This document shows positions 48,205 to 56,817 of a stretch of DNA of 64,000 nucleotides, piece by piece (the stretch's first letter is position 1; the number at the start of each line of letters is the position of its first letter). Below the pieces are notes generated by a model, which saw only the letters and a program-made list of their open reading frames with translations, did no database searches and had not been told where the DNA came from. The position numbers and the translations under genes are program-made. Origin of the DNA: RUG420 sp045642465 (GTDB lineage: Bacteria > Bacillota > Clostridia > Oscillospirales > Acutalibacteraceae); the NCBI GenBank assembly GCA_045642465.1, contig JAZUIY010000015.1:558001-622000 (forward strand), written 5' to 3'.

Positions 48205-48554
48205 TGCGTATACCTCTTTCAAAAATTCACGTATATACATCTGTGCGTACATATTTTTGTATATCTTCGTCCACCGCAAATCCGTGGTGGCTGCCTATAC
48301 TATACGGATACAACTTGTACGGATACAAGAAACAAGGCAGTTGAAAAATACACAAACTTTAAGAATGATTTAAGGTTCACGCTATTAAATTTTCACATAA
48401 GCGGAAAAAATGGACAAGTGTCAAAATATTGTTAATGTATTAACTATGGCGAAATACTGCGATTTTTTAGCTTTCTATTGCACTTTTGCTCCTTAGGATT
48501 TATACTTTTTCATGCACCTAAAATTTCAGAACAATTTAAGGGAGATTCCGAACA
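48205..48554. other. Divergent intergenic region
   Basis: 350 bases between the minus-strand SGNH gene and the plus-strand deacetylase. It is AT-rich, contains a CACCGCAAATCCGTGGTG inverted repeat (about 48272-48289) and a stretch ACTGCGATTTTTTAGC (about 48455) similar to one at about 40574-40588. No gene is supported. Confidence 0.4.
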
Positions 48555-49430
48555 ATGTCAAAACAAATTAAGAAAGCTACATCGCTTTTCTTGTTCTTGG
48601 CGCTGTTGGTTACGTTATTATCGGCTTGTGGCTGTTCTACCGTTCAAGTCAACGAAGAGAACATCAACAAGTCCGCTTTTACCACTAGTAAGAGGCCATC
48701 GGTACCAACCAATACCACAACCAAAGTGAAAGAATACTTTCACCCGGTGAAAGAGGACCCAAAACCAAAGGGTCCGGCCGTCTGTAAGACAGACCCTTCT
48801 CCGGAGGAAGACAAGGTTGTGTATCTGACCTTTGACGATGGCCCTGGTAAATATACCAAGGACATTCTGAGTACCTTAGACAAGTACAACGCAAAAGCCA
48901 CTTTCTTTGTAACGAATCAGTATCCGAGTTATCAGGACTGCATCGCCAAAGAAGCAAAGAAAGGCCATACCGTTGCCATTCATACCTATTCTCATACCTA
49001 TTCCAAGATTTATAAGAGTACGGATGCCTACATGAAGGATTTGGACCAGATGAATGGCATTATTATTAAGCAGACCGGAAAACATTCTTATATTGTCCGT
49101 TTCCCGGGGGGCTCTTCCAATACGGTATCCCGCAAGTACAAGTCCGGTATTATGACGGAACTGACGGCACTGCTGCCAAAGAAAGGCTACTATTATGTAG
49201 ACTGGAACGTGGACAGCCGGGACGCTGAAAATGCTTCTGCCGAATCCATATATAATAATGTAATCCGTGGGTTGCAGAATCATTCCTGCTCCGTGGTGCT
49301 CATGCATGACGTAAAAGAGAACACCATGAACGCTTTGCCACGCATCTTGCAGTGGGGGAAAGAGAATGGTTACACCTTCAAGGCAATGACCACTTCTTCC
49401 TACATGCCGCACCATTCGGTAAACAATTAA
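48555..49430 (+). CDS. Polysaccharide deacetylase lipoprotein (CE4)
   Basis: A 291-residue exported lipoprotein: signal peptide with lipobox LLSAC at about 24. The NodB/CE4 domain begins near residue 90: YLTFDDGPGKYT (motif 1, Asp-Asp), HTYSHTYSKIY (motif 2, two zinc His), RFPGGSSN (motif 3), a DWNVDSRD strand (motif 4) and SVVLMHD (motif 5). It should remove N-acetyl groups from peptidoglycan or another surface polymer. Residues 30-85 are a Pro/Thr/Lys-rich linker. Confidence 0.93.
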   Translation: MSKQIKKATSLFLFLALLVTLLSACGCSTVQVNEENINKSAFTTSKRPSVPTNTTTKVKEYFHPVKEDPKPKGPAVCKTDPSPEEDKVVYLTFDDGPGKYTKDILSTLDKYNAKATFFVTNQYPSYQDCIAKEAKKGHTVAIHTYSHTYSKIYKSTDAYMKDLDQMNGIIIKQTGKHSYIVRFPGGSSNTVSRKYKSGIMTELTALLPKKGYYYVDWNVDSRDAENASAESIYNNVIRGLQNHSCSVVLMHDVKENTMNALPRILQWGKENGYTFKAMTTSSYMPHHSVNN

Positions 49431-49468
49431 AGACACTTGTAAAAATACCTTGGTTTTACTTGATTTTT

Positions 49469-49503
49469 TAGTCACTCCGTAGCATAATACGGGGTGACTT
49501 TTT
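49469..49503 (+). terminator. Terminator after the deacetylase gene
   Basis: AGTCACTCCGTA and TACGGGGTGACT with a six-base loop, then TTTTT. Confidence 0.88.
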
Positions 49504-49528
49504 AATACTATTTAGAAGGAGTAATCTC

Positions 49529-50392
49529 ATGTTAGTATCTGCAAAAGAAATGATTGAAAAAGCACATGAAGGCCATTACGCCATTGGTGCTATCAACATC
49601 AACAACCTTGAATGGATCAAGGCTGTTCTCCAGGGCTGCGAAGAAGCTAAGTCTCCGGTTATCATCCAGTGCTCCGCTGGTGCCGGCAAATATTGCGACG
49701 GCTTCAAGAATGTAGTTGATATGGTTAAGAACTGCATTGATTATCAGAACATCACTGTTCCAGTAGCTCTTCATTTGGACCACGGTACCTATGAAGCTGC
49801 TAAGGAATGCATTGAAGCAGGCTTCTCTTCCATCATGTTCGATGGTTCCTCTTTGCCAATTGATGAAAACATTGCAAAGACCAAGGAACTTGCTGCCATC
49901 TGCGCTGAAAAGGGCATCTCCCTTGAAGCAGAAGTTGGCGCAATCGGCGGCGAAGAAGACGGCGTTTCCGCTATGGGCGAATGCGCAGACCCAGCAGAAT
50001 GCAGAATGATTGCTGACCTGGGCGTTGACATGCTGGCTGCCGGTATCGGTAACATCCACGGCGTATATCCAGAAGGCTGGCCGGGACTCCGCTTCGACGT
50101 TCTGGAAGAAATCACCAAGGCTGTACCTGAAATGCCGCTGGTTCTCCACGGTGGTTCCGGTATCCCAGATGAAATGGTTCAGAAGGCAATTACCCTCGGC
50201 GTATCCAAGGTTAACGTAAACACCGAATGCCAGCTGGTATTCGCAGCCGCTACCCGTAAGTACATTGAAGAAGGCAAGGATCTGGAAGGCAAGGGCTTCG
50301 ACCCTCGTAAAGTTCTGGCTCCTGGCTGCCAGGCCATCGTTGACATGGTTAAGTACAAGATGGAAGTATTCGGTTGCGCAGGCAAAGCGTAA
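49529..50392 (+). CDS. fba: Class II fructose-bisphosphate aldolase
   Basis: A 287-residue zinc-dependent aldolase cleaving fructose 1,6-bisphosphate (or tagatose bisphosphate in close relatives). It has the opening AKEMIEKAHEGHYAIGAINI, the metal-binding LHLDHGTYE, the glycine-rich GEEDG segment and VLHGGSGIPD. AGAAGGAG precedes the ATG. It is monocistronic and codon choice is like that of the ribosomal genes, fitting strong expression in glycolysis. Confidence 0.94.
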   Translation: MLVSAKEMIEKAHEGHYAIGAININNLEWIKAVLQGCEEAKSPVIIQCSAGAGKYCDGFKNVVDMVKNCIDYQNITVPVALHLDHGTYEAAKECIEAGFSSIMFDGSSLPIDENIAKTKELAAICAEKGISLEAEVGAIGGEEDGVSAMGECADPAECRMIADLGVDMLAAGIGNIHGVYPEGWPGLRFDVLEEITKAVPEMPLVLHGGSGIPDEMVQKAITLGVSKVNVNTECQLVFAAATRKYIEEGKDLEGKGFDPRKVLAPGCQAIVDMVKYKMEVFGCAGKA

Positions 50393-50415
50393 GCCAAAGC
50401 CACTAAGCAAAAAAA

Positions 50416-50446
50416 GTAGGGAGCCCGGTGGGGCTCCCTTTTTTGT
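50416..50446 (+). terminator. Terminator after the aldolase gene
   Basis: GGGAGCCC-GGTG-GGGCTCCC followed by TTTTTT. A second, imperfect copy of the stem (GGAACCC-GGTG-GGGCTCC) with seven T residues lies at about 50517-50542. Confidence 0.92.
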
Positions 50447-50672
50447 TTTAGTGTGGCGCAATGCGGTTGCATGCAGGTCGCATGCTGCAACGCACGCTGC
50501 AAAGTGCAAAGAATTAGGGAACCCGGTGGGGCTCCTTTTTTTGCTGCTTGCTGTGCCGCTTTTGCGCATGGCGCGGGGCGTGGGCGCTGCTTGCTGCACT
50601 TTCTGCGCATAGCGCGGGGCGTGGGCGCTGCTTGCTGCACCACTTTTTGTTTTAGTGTGGCGCAATGCGGTG
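50436..50672 (+). repeat. Imperfectly duplicated GC-rich segment
   Basis: TTTTTTGTTTTAGTGTGGCG occurs at both ends (about 50437 and 50642), and GCGCGGGGCGTGGGCGCTGC occurs twice between them (about 50572 and 50612). The terminator stem is also repeated. No gene is supported. Confidence 0.7.
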
Positions 50673-50752
50673 CGCTGTGGTAAAATAGCTTATCTTTTAA
50701 GTTCTCTAGTAAGAGAACAGTTTCACCTAACAGGAAAATCGAGGAATATCTT

Positions 50753-52054
50753 ATGTACTACAATCAAGAAATGGAGACCATCAGTCGCGAAGCGTTAAAA
50801 GAACTCCAAAGCCAGCGACTCGTGGAAACGGTAAAGCGGGTCTACGACTCTGTAGCACCTTACCGCGCCAAGATGGATGCCGCCGGAGTAAAGCCGGAAG
50901 ACATTCACGGTGTGGAAGATCTGCACAAGCTGCCGTTTACCACTTACATTGACCTTCGTGAGGCCTATCCGTTTGGTATGGCCGCAGCACCGAAGAGCGA
51001 ATGGGTTCGTCTCCATGCATCCAGCGGTACCACCGGCAAGTCCAAAATTGCGGTGTATACCAAAAAGGATATTGAGACCTGGTCTGAGATTGTGGCCAGA
51101 TGCATGGCCATGGCCGGCATGACCAAGGAGGATATCATCCTCATTGGCTATGGATATGGCCTCTTCACCGGCGGCTTGGGTGCCCACTACGGCGCTGAAA
51201 AGCTTGGCGCGCTGGTACTGCCGGTGTCCACCGGCAATACCCAAAAGACCATTGATATGCTTTTGGACTGCGGCGCCACTGCCATTGCCTGCACACCGTC
51301 TTACCTGCTTCACTTAGCAGAGGCCCTGGAAAAGAAGAACCTGTTAGATCAAGTCAAACTGAAATATGCCATCTGTGGCGCAGAACCATGGACTGACGAA
51401 ATGCGTTCCCGTTTGGAAAGCAAGCTGTCCATTAAGTGTGTCGACATATATGGCTTAACTGAAGTCATGGGCCCAGGTGTTGCTTGTGACTGTGAAGCCC
51501 ATGCCGGTCTCCACATTTGGGAAGACCACTTCATTCCGGAAATCATTGACCCGGTGACCGGCGAGGTGTTGCCGGATGGCGCTGATGGCGAACTGGTTAT
51601 TACCACCATTACCAAAGAAGGTATGCCACTTATTCGTTACCGCACCAAGGACTTGACGTCCCTCCGTTATGAAACCTGCTCTTGTGGCCGCACCATGGCC
51701 CGCATCCAGCGTTTCAAGGGCCGCTCCGATGACATGCTTGTTGTCAAAGGTGTTAACGTATTCCCGAGCCAGGTAGAAGCCGCACTGCTGACCATTGAAG
51801 GCATGACACCGAACTACTTCATTACCGTAGACCGCGTAGATGATCAGGATACCATTGAGGTAGCCGTTGAACTGGACGACAACTTCTTCTCCGATGAAAT
51901 TGCCGATCTGGAACGTTTGACCGACCGCGTAAAACGTGCACTGAAGCTGGCTATTGGCCTGAACTGTAAGATCCGTCTGGTTGAGCCGAATACGTTGGAA
52001 CATTCCGAAGGCAAGACCAAGCACGTACTTGATAAACGTAATTTGTATAGCTAA
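50753..52054 (+). CDS. paaK: Phenylacetate-CoA ligase family protein
   Basis: A 433-residue AMP-forming acyl-CoA ligase. It has LHASSGTTGKSKIAVYTKKD (P-loop-like motif), GYGYGLFTGGLGAHYGAEK, YGLTEVMGPGVACDCE and the hinge RIQRFKGRSDDMLVVKGVN. The family activates phenylacetate or indole-acetate type aryl acids with CoA. In gut Clostridia the pair paaK-ACT is common and linked to aromatic amino-acid use; the substrate here is not proven. An ACT-domain gene follows 12 bases later. Confidence 0.92.
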   Translation: MYYNQEMETISREALKELQSQRLVETVKRVYDSVAPYRAKMDAAGVKPEDIHGVEDLHKLPFTTYIDLREAYPFGMAAAPKSEWVRLHASSGTTGKSKIAVYTKKDIETWSEIVARCMAMAGMTKEDIILIGYGYGLFTGGLGAHYGAEKLGALVLPVSTGNTQKTIDMLLDCGATAIACTPSYLLHLAEALEKKNLLDQVKLKYAICGAEPWTDEMRSRLESKLSIKCVDIYGLTEVMGPGVACDCEAHAGLHIWEDHFIPEIIDPVTGEVLPDGADGELVITTITKEGMPLIRYRTKDLTSLRYETCSCGRTMARIQRFKGRSDDMLVVKGVNVFPSQVEAALLTIEGMTPNYFITVDRVDDQDTIEVAVELDDNFFSDEIADLERLTDRVKRALKLAIGLNCKIRLVEPNTLEHSEGKTKHVLDKRNLYS

Positions 52055-52066
52055 GGGGGCAGAGCA

Positions 52067-52495
52067 ATGTTCGTAAAACAGTTATCTGTATTTATTGAAA
52101 ATAGAGAAGGCCGCGTGGAAGAAGTGTTCACTGTGCTGAAGAACGCAGACATTAACGTTTGCTCCGTCAGCCTGGCAGATACTTCCCAGTACGGTATTCT
52201 CCGTATGTTGGTAAACGATGTAGACAAGGCCCGCACCGTTTTGAAAGAACACGGCATCAGCTCCAAAGTGACTGACGTCATGGCCGTCAACATTCCGCAC
52301 ACCGTAGGTTCTCTGGAAGCAGTGCTCCACGCCATCAGCGAAGCCGGCATCAACATCTCTTACATGTACGGCCTCTCCTTAGGCGGCACCGGCGCTTCCA
52401 TTGCCATCAAAGTCAACGACAAAGAAGGCGCAGCCAAAGCCCTCGAGCCTTTGAACATCACCTTCTACACCGACGACGACCTGAAAAACCTGTAA
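52067..52495 (+). CDS. Tandem ACT-domain protein
   Basis: A 142-residue protein consisting of two ACT domains (about 4-68 and 72-138): QLSVFIENREGRVEEVFTVL and VGSLEAVLHAISEAGINISY. ACT domains bind amino acids. Proteins of this type follow paaK-family genes in many anaerobes and may sense aromatic amino acids. It is encoded directly downstream of paaK with AAGGGGGC before the ATG. Confidence 0.92.
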   Translation: MFVKQLSVFIENREGRVEEVFTVLKNADINVCSVSLADTSQYGILRMLVNDVDKARTVLKEHGISSKVTDVMAVNIPHTVGSLEAVLHAISEAGINISYMYGLSLGGTGASIAIKVNDKEGAAKALEPLNITFYTDDDLKNL

Positions 52496-52500
52496 TATTA

Positions 52501-52725
52501 CGGCTCAACTCACAAATTGATTCAACTCACCAATTAGTTCAACTTACCAATTGGTTCAACTTTCCAATTGATTCAACTTACCAATTGATTCAACTTACCA
52601 ATTGACTCAACTTTCCAATTGATTCAACTTACAAATTGGTTCAACTTACCAATTGGTTCAACTTACCAATTGATTCAACTTACCAATTGACTCAACTCAC
52701 CAATTGACTCAACCAATTACAATCC
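52501..52725 (+). repeat. 17-bp tandem repeat (about 13 copies)
   Basis: TTCAACTTACCAATTGA with small changes (CTCACC, TTTCC, GGT for GAT) is repeated about thirteen times with a 17-bp period right after the ACT stop codon. The unit contains the palindrome CAATTG and often TTGATTCAA. Confidence 0.9.
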
Positions 52726-52746
52726 AACAACCTTATTTATCAATCA

Positions 52747-52780
52747 ACAAAAGCCCTGCTCTTTGGAGTGGGGCTTTTCC
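52747..52780 (+). terminator. Terminator after paaK-ACT
   Basis: AAAAGCCC-TGCTC-TTTG-GAGTG-GGGCTTTT: broken stem followed by a short T-rich run. It lies 250 bases past the stop, beyond the repeat. Confidence 0.65.
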
Positions 52781-53014
52781 TTATTCCTTCTTATTGATGG
52801 CTTGCCATCCACCTTTTTCTTTACGCACATTGGCATGGCCGAGCATTTAATCAGCCTCATGAAACATAGGATTCCCTGATTTCCTGATACTTGTCTTCCT
52901 TACCCTTCTACTGGAGTTTCATTTTGAGCGTTTTTTGAATCTGAGTTATTTTTATCCTTCTTTTTTGTCTTTTCCGCTTTTTGAGGCGATTTGGTGGGCC
53001 ACTTTTTTGGGAAA

Positions 53015-53570
53015 GTGATTCAAATTTTTTGAATTGGGCAAAAATGAATCACCATTTTAGGCGATTTGGTGGCCACTTTTTGGAAAAGTGATTCAAAAAG
53101 GCGAGAATTGGGAAAAAATGAATCACTGTTTTGCCGTTCTGTAGTGAGTCAACACTGGAAAAGTGATTCAAAAAGGCGAATTTTTGGAAAAATGAATCAC
53201 TGTTTTGCCGTTCTGTAGTGAGTCAACACTGGAAAAGTGATTCAAAAAGGCGAAATTTTGGAGAAATGAATCACTGTTTTGCCATACTGCAGTGAGTCAA
53301 CACGGGAAAAGTGATTCAAAAAGGCGAGAATTGGGAAAAATGAATCACTTTTTCCAACTCGTTGGAGGAAGTGAAGGATAAAAAGTGATTCAAAAACAGC
53401 GAAAAAGGGAAAAATGAATCACTTTAGTAGGTTTGTTGACGGAATAGAGATAAAAATAGTGATTCATTTTCTGCGAAAAACGAGAAAGTGAATCACTTTT
53501 TCCTTTTTTGAGGGAAGATGGCATGAAAAAAGTGATTCAAAATGGGCAGATTTACCGCTAAATGAATCAC
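53015..53570 (+). repeat. GTGATTCA palindrome array 3 (eight 38-39-bp units)
   Basis: Eight units start at 53015, 53088, 53163, 53237, 53311, 53385, 53459 and 53532 (steps 73, 75, 74, 74, 74, 74, 73). Units 2 and 8 are 39 bp, the rest 38 bp; all begin GTGATTCA and end TGAATCAC. The last three units match units 3-5 of arrays 1 and 2 by flank or interior. Units 2-5 look recently amplified: they share a GTGATTCAAAAAGGCGA start, and the linkers after units 2-4 share TTTTGCC-N-TNCTG-AGTGAGTCAACAC. It lies between convergent genes. No 31-bp leader repeat is present here. Confidence 0.94.
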
Positions 53571-53639
53571 TTTTCCTATTTTCATAGATTAGTTGAGTGC
53601 TTTACTGAAATAAGTACAAGCTTTTTGTATAAATAACAG

Positions 53640-53684
53640 TAAAAATAACACCAGTAATTATCTATATAGGTAATTACTGGTGTT
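53640..53684 (-). terminator. Terminator after trpB
   Basis: AACACCAGTAATTA and TAATTACTGGTGTT form a perfect 14-bp stem; on the minus strand ATTTTTA follows. It ends the trpB transcript. Confidence 0.83.
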
Positions 53685-53687
53685 GAT

Positions 53688-53787
53688 AGTTTTAGCGAAT
53701 AGTTTTAGCGAATGGCTTTAGCAAATAGCTTGAGCGAATGGCTTGAGCGAATAGACTTGAGCAAATAGCTTTAGCGAAGGGCTTTAG
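53688..53787 (-). repeat. 13-bp tandem repeat at the 3' end of trpB
   Basis: About eight copies of AG(T/C)TTTAGCGAAT (plus strand) with a 13-14-bp period run up to the trpB stop codon, between it and the terminator. Confidence 0.82.
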
Positions 53788-55040
53788 CCGTTGCGTTTGG
53801 CAGCGAGGTTGGCAAGGAATTCGTCGCCGTAGCCGTAGTGTTCTACGACGAAGTCCAGGTCTTTGTCGCCACGGCCGGAGAGGTTCACCAGGATGGAACC
53901 GGTCTTGCCTTCGCGGGCAACTTTGATGGCATAGGCAAGAGCATGGGAACTTTCAATGGCCGGAATGATGCCTTCGTAACGAGACAGGAGGAAGAGAGCC
54001 TCAATGGCTTCTTCGTCATCGATGGTAACGTAGTTAACACGCTTTAGGTCGTGGAGAAGGGCATGTTCCGGGCCGGCAGCCGGGTAGTCCAAGCCGGATG
54101 CGTTGGAGTAGACAGGAGCTGGATCGCCATTTTCGTCAGCCAACATAATGCTGTTGAAGCCATGCATGATGCCCTGGGAACCGTAGGTGATGGATGCGGC
54201 ATTGTCACCCAAAGCAGGACCGCGGCCAAGTGGCTCTACGCCGTAGATTTCTACCGGGTCAGCCAGGAACGGGGTGAACATGCCGATGGAATTGGAACCG
54301 CCGCCAACGCAGGCAACCACTTTGTCTGGAAGGTGACCGGTCTGATCTAAGAACTGGGCGCGGGCTTCTTCGCCGATAACGTACTGGAAGTCACGAACCA
54401 TAAGCGGGAACGGATGTGGGCCTGCAGCGGTACCGATGCAGTAGATGGCATCCTTATATTCTCTGGAGTAAGCCATGAAAGCGGCATCTACTGCTTCCTT
54501 CAAGGTCTTCAGGCCGAAGGAAACAGGGATAACGTTTGCGCCCAGCATCTTCATGCGGGTTACGTTTGGGGCCTGCTTTTCGATGTCCACTTCACCCATG
54601 TAAATGTCACATTCCAGACCGAAGTAAGCGGCGGCGGTTGCCAGTGCTACGCCATGCTGGCCGGCACCGGTTTCTGCAATCAGCTTCTTCTTGCCCATGT
54701 ATTTTGCCAGAAGGCCTTCGCCCATGCAGTGGTTCAGCTTGTGGGCGCCGGTGTGGTTCAGGTCTTCACGCTTTAAATAAATCTGTGTTCTACCCAACAG
54801 GTTAGACAAGGTCTGGCAGTGGTAAACCGGAGTAGGTCTGCCTTGGAAGTCTCTACGAATGCGGCGCAGTTCAGCAATGAACTGTGCAGACTGAGCAATG
54901 GTGTTATAACCTTCTGCATATTCGTTGAAAGCCTTAATGAGTTCAGGGTCATCTAAATAGTTACCGCCGTAAGGGCCAAAGTAACCATCTTCTGATGGGT
55001 ATTCTTTCAGGTAGTTGTCAAAATCTCTGTACTTATTCAT
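53784..55040 (-). CDS. trpB: Tryptophan synthase beta subunit (stand-alone)
   Basis: A 418-residue PLP enzyme joining indole and serine to tryptophan. The PLP lysine lies in LKREDLNHTGAHKLNH; AETGAGQHGVALATAAAYFG and the phosphate-binding CVGGGSNSIGMF are intact, and the length is of the TrpB1 type. The start 55040 has AAAGGAG on the minus strand; the open frame beyond runs into the T-box leader. No trpA or other trp gene is adjacent, so the enzyme may mainly salvage free indole. A Trp T-box controls it. Confidence 0.95.
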   Translation of the reverse strand: MNKYRDFDNYLKEYPSEDGYFGPYGGNYLDDPELIKAFNEYAEGYNTIAQSAQFIAELRRIRRDFQGRPTPVYHCQTLSNLLGRTQIYLKREDLNHTGAHKLNHCMGEGLLAKYMGKKKLIAETGAGQHGVALATAAAYFGLECDIYMGEVDIEKQAPNVTRMKMLGANVIPVSFGLKTLKEAVDAAFMAYSREYKDAIYCIGTAAGPHPFPLMVRDFQYVIGEEARAQFLDQTGHLPDKVVACVGGGSNSIGMFTPFLADPVEIYGVEPLGRGPALGDNAASITYGSQGIMHGFNSIMLADENGDPAPVYSNASGLDYPAAGPEHALLHDLKRVNYVTIDDEEAIEALFLLSRYEGIIPAIESSHALAYAIKVAREGKTGSILVNLSGRGDKDLDFVVEHYGYGDEFLANLAAKRNG

Positions 55041-55160
55041 GTGTGTACTCCTTTCGAGGTTGCAAAACTTCGCGTCAAGATGGGGGAGGTGGCGGCGGGC
55101 AAAGGCCGAAAGCCAAAGAGCGAGGAACGGAGGTCCCGTGCGGAGTTTGGAACTTCGGCA

Positions 55161-55432
55161 AAATAAAAAGCCCCAGCAACAGTGTTGCTGGGACAGGAAT
55201 TCCTGCGGTGCCACCCGGCTTGACGCTTTCGCGCCCTCTTAACGCATACTATCATATGCTGACAATTGGTAACGGAGAGTCAAACTCCGGCGCCCCTACT
55301 TAGTTTCCTGTTCGGTTTGCCCTCAGAAGTCCATTCGGCTTGGTATTCTCTGCTGTGATTCCACCATCCACAGCTCTCTCAAAGAGAAGGGAGAAAGCGT
55401 ACTACTCTTCTTCAACGGTTTGGCTATTATTT
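55161..55432 (-). ncRNA. T-box riboswitch, tryptophan-specific
   Basis: Reading the minus strand: stem I region with GAAGAGTAGTACGC, specifier segment GCCGAATGGACTTC with codon TGG (Trp; plus-strand CCA at 55331-55333), the T-box core GGGTGGCACCGCAGG (about 55203-55217), and a terminator CCCAGCAAC/GTTGCTGGG (55171-55192) with TTTTTATTTT. Uncharged tRNA-Trp should turn on trpB. Confidence 0.94.
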
Positions 55433-55457
55433 TAGTGACTTCCCCTTTTCTTGTCAA

Positions 55458-55660
55458 GGGAAGAGGGAAAGCGGAAAGGCTTTTGAGTTCTATCCCTGCA
55501 AAGGGAAGAGGGAAAGCGGAAAGGCTTTTGAGTTCTATCCCTGCAAAGAGAGGAGGGAAAGCGGGAAGGCTTTTGAGTTCTTTCTCTGCAAAGAGGAGAG
55601 GGAAAGCGGAAAGGCTTTTGAGTTCTATCCCTGCAAAGAAAAGAGGGAAAGCGGGAAATG
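55458..55660 (+). repeat. 45-bp tandem repeat (4.5 copies)
   Basis: Units start at 55458, 55503, 55548, 55593 and 55638 with an exact 45-bp period; core AGGGAAAGCGGAAAGGCTTT and TGAGTTCTATCCCTGCAAAG. It lies between the DUF1292 gene and the Trp T-box. The period is a multiple of three, so open frames on both strands are artefacts. Confidence 0.92.
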
Positions 55661-55690
55661 GAAAACGAAAACGGCGATGCAGTACGTTCC

Positions 55691-55939
55691 TTAGTCTCGG
55701 AAGTCGTAGTCAGCTTTGTGAGCGGACTGGAACTGCTTGTAGACTGCATCTATGGTTTTCTGATTTTCAACCAGGGAGAAACTGTCTCCTTCTACTAAGA
55801 GAATGAGGACTTCGTCCGTGCTGGCGCCTTCCATTGGGCGGAGGGCCACATACTGGTTGTCTTGATAGATGATTTCGTCCAGAAATTCGAATGGAATTTC
55901 ATTTCCATCCTCATCATATAAGTAAAGGATATCGTCCAT
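55691..55939 (-). CDS. DUF1292 (YrzB-like) protein
   Basis: An 82-residue acidic protein: LYDEDGNEIPFEFLDEIIYQ followed by YVALRPMEG and a V-L-I-L-L-V-E strand, matching the DUF1292/YrzB family found throughout Firmicutes. Its role is unknown. In many genomes it is near ruvX and alaS, but here it stands alone between repeats. Confidence 0.87.
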   Translation of the reverse strand: MDDILYLYDEDGNEIPFEFLDEIIYQDNQYVALRPMEGASTDEVLILLVEGDSFSLVENQKTIDAVYKQFQSAHKADYDFRD

Positions 55940-55969
55940 GGTGCACCTGCTTATCGTGAATTATTTTGA

Positions 55970-56058
55970 AACGTGAATTGCTTGAGAAGCGAATTGCTTA
56001 AGAAGCGAATTGCTTAAGAAAAGGACTGCTTAAGAAGAGGATTGCTTGAACCGTAAAT
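55970..56058 (-). repeat. 18-bp tandem repeat
   Basis: GAATTGCTTAAGAAGC-type units, about five degenerate copies, lie between the PrsW-like gene and the DUF1292 gene and contain the palindrome CTTAAG. Confidence 0.75.
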
Positions 56059-56082
56059 GGTTTAACTTAAGCATCGGTGGGT

Positions 56083-56817
56083 TTACAGATTTTCCGGAGG
56101 GGTGGAGCCACTATCCGTCAGTTTGAAGTCGGTTTGGGCTTCTTTTCTTACTACGAAGAACATGATGAAGTAAACCACGAAGATGACAGCAAGGAAGGTG
56201 ATGGAGGCAATGTTCGTGCTGAGCATGGCACAGGTGTCGTATGCGCCGTGAAGGAGCATTGGCACGATGAGTGCAAGAGCAGTGTTGATGCTTTGACCTA
56301 CCTTGTCACCTTTCTGGTGGCAGGCTTTTGCCCGGGCGTAGAAGACACCCATAAGTACGGCGAAACTGGCGTGGCCCGGAATGGCCAAGAAGGCCCGCGG
56401 GAGAGCAACGCTAAGGCCGTAAGAGAAAACGTACTTTACGTTTTCAAAAGCGGCAAAGCCAAGGGATACGAATACGGCATATACGACGCCGTCAAATTTG
56501 TAGTCAAAGTTTGGATTCTTCCAAGTCTTCAGTTTTAAGAAGAGGAACTTGGCGCCTTCTTCGGCAACGGCCACAATGAGGAAGGCCAGAATCATGACAT
56601 AGAGCGGGGTGCCGGATTGAATGCCGCTGAAGTTCAACGCGTTTTCGCCAACGACTTCCAAAGCAATGGCAAGGAAGGCGGCGCATACGCCCATCAGCAG
56701 GCACCAGGCCAAGAGGCCAACCGGTTCCTGTTCAGCCTTATCTTTTTTGTAAACATAAATCATGAGAGCAACGGCCGGTAAAACGGCAGCAGCCAAATAG
56801 ATTCGTAACAAATACAT
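56083..56817 (-). CDS. PrsW-family intramembrane metalloprotease
   Basis: A 244-residue membrane protein with about seven transmembrane helices. The protease motif EEGAKFL lies in helix 3 (AFLIVAVAEEGAKFLFLKL), with the further family segments GVVYAVFVSLGFAAFENVKY (E-N-x-x-Y), AIPGHASFAVLMG and PMLLHGAYDT (conserved His). PrsW of Bacillus starts site-1 cleavage of anti-sigma factor RsiW; substrates elsewhere vary. Start 56817 is set by AAAAGGAG seven bases upstream on the minus strand. Confidence 0.9.
   Translation of the reverse strand: MYLLRIYLAAAVLPAVALMIYVYKKDKAEQEPVGLLAWCLLMGVCAAFLAIALEVVGENALNFSGIQSGTPLYVMILAFLIVAVAEEGAKFLFLKLKTWKNPNFDYKFDGVVYAVFVSLGFAAFENVKYVFSYGLSVALPRAFLAIPGHASFAVLMGVFYARAKACHQKGDKVGQSINTALALIVPMLLHGAYDTCAMLSTNIASITFLAVIFVVYFIMFFVVRKEAQTDFKLTDSGSTPPENL

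Noticed and set aside
50453..50683. Cys/Ala-rich frames of 70-115 codons downstream of the aldolase
   Set aside because: They lie in a GC-rich imperfect duplication with two terminators and have no ribosome site.
55420..55806. Plus-strand frame of 128 codons with a 15-residue repeat, and its minus-strand mirror
   Set aside because: Both arise from the 45-bp tandem repeat and overlap the DUF1292 gene and the T-box leader.
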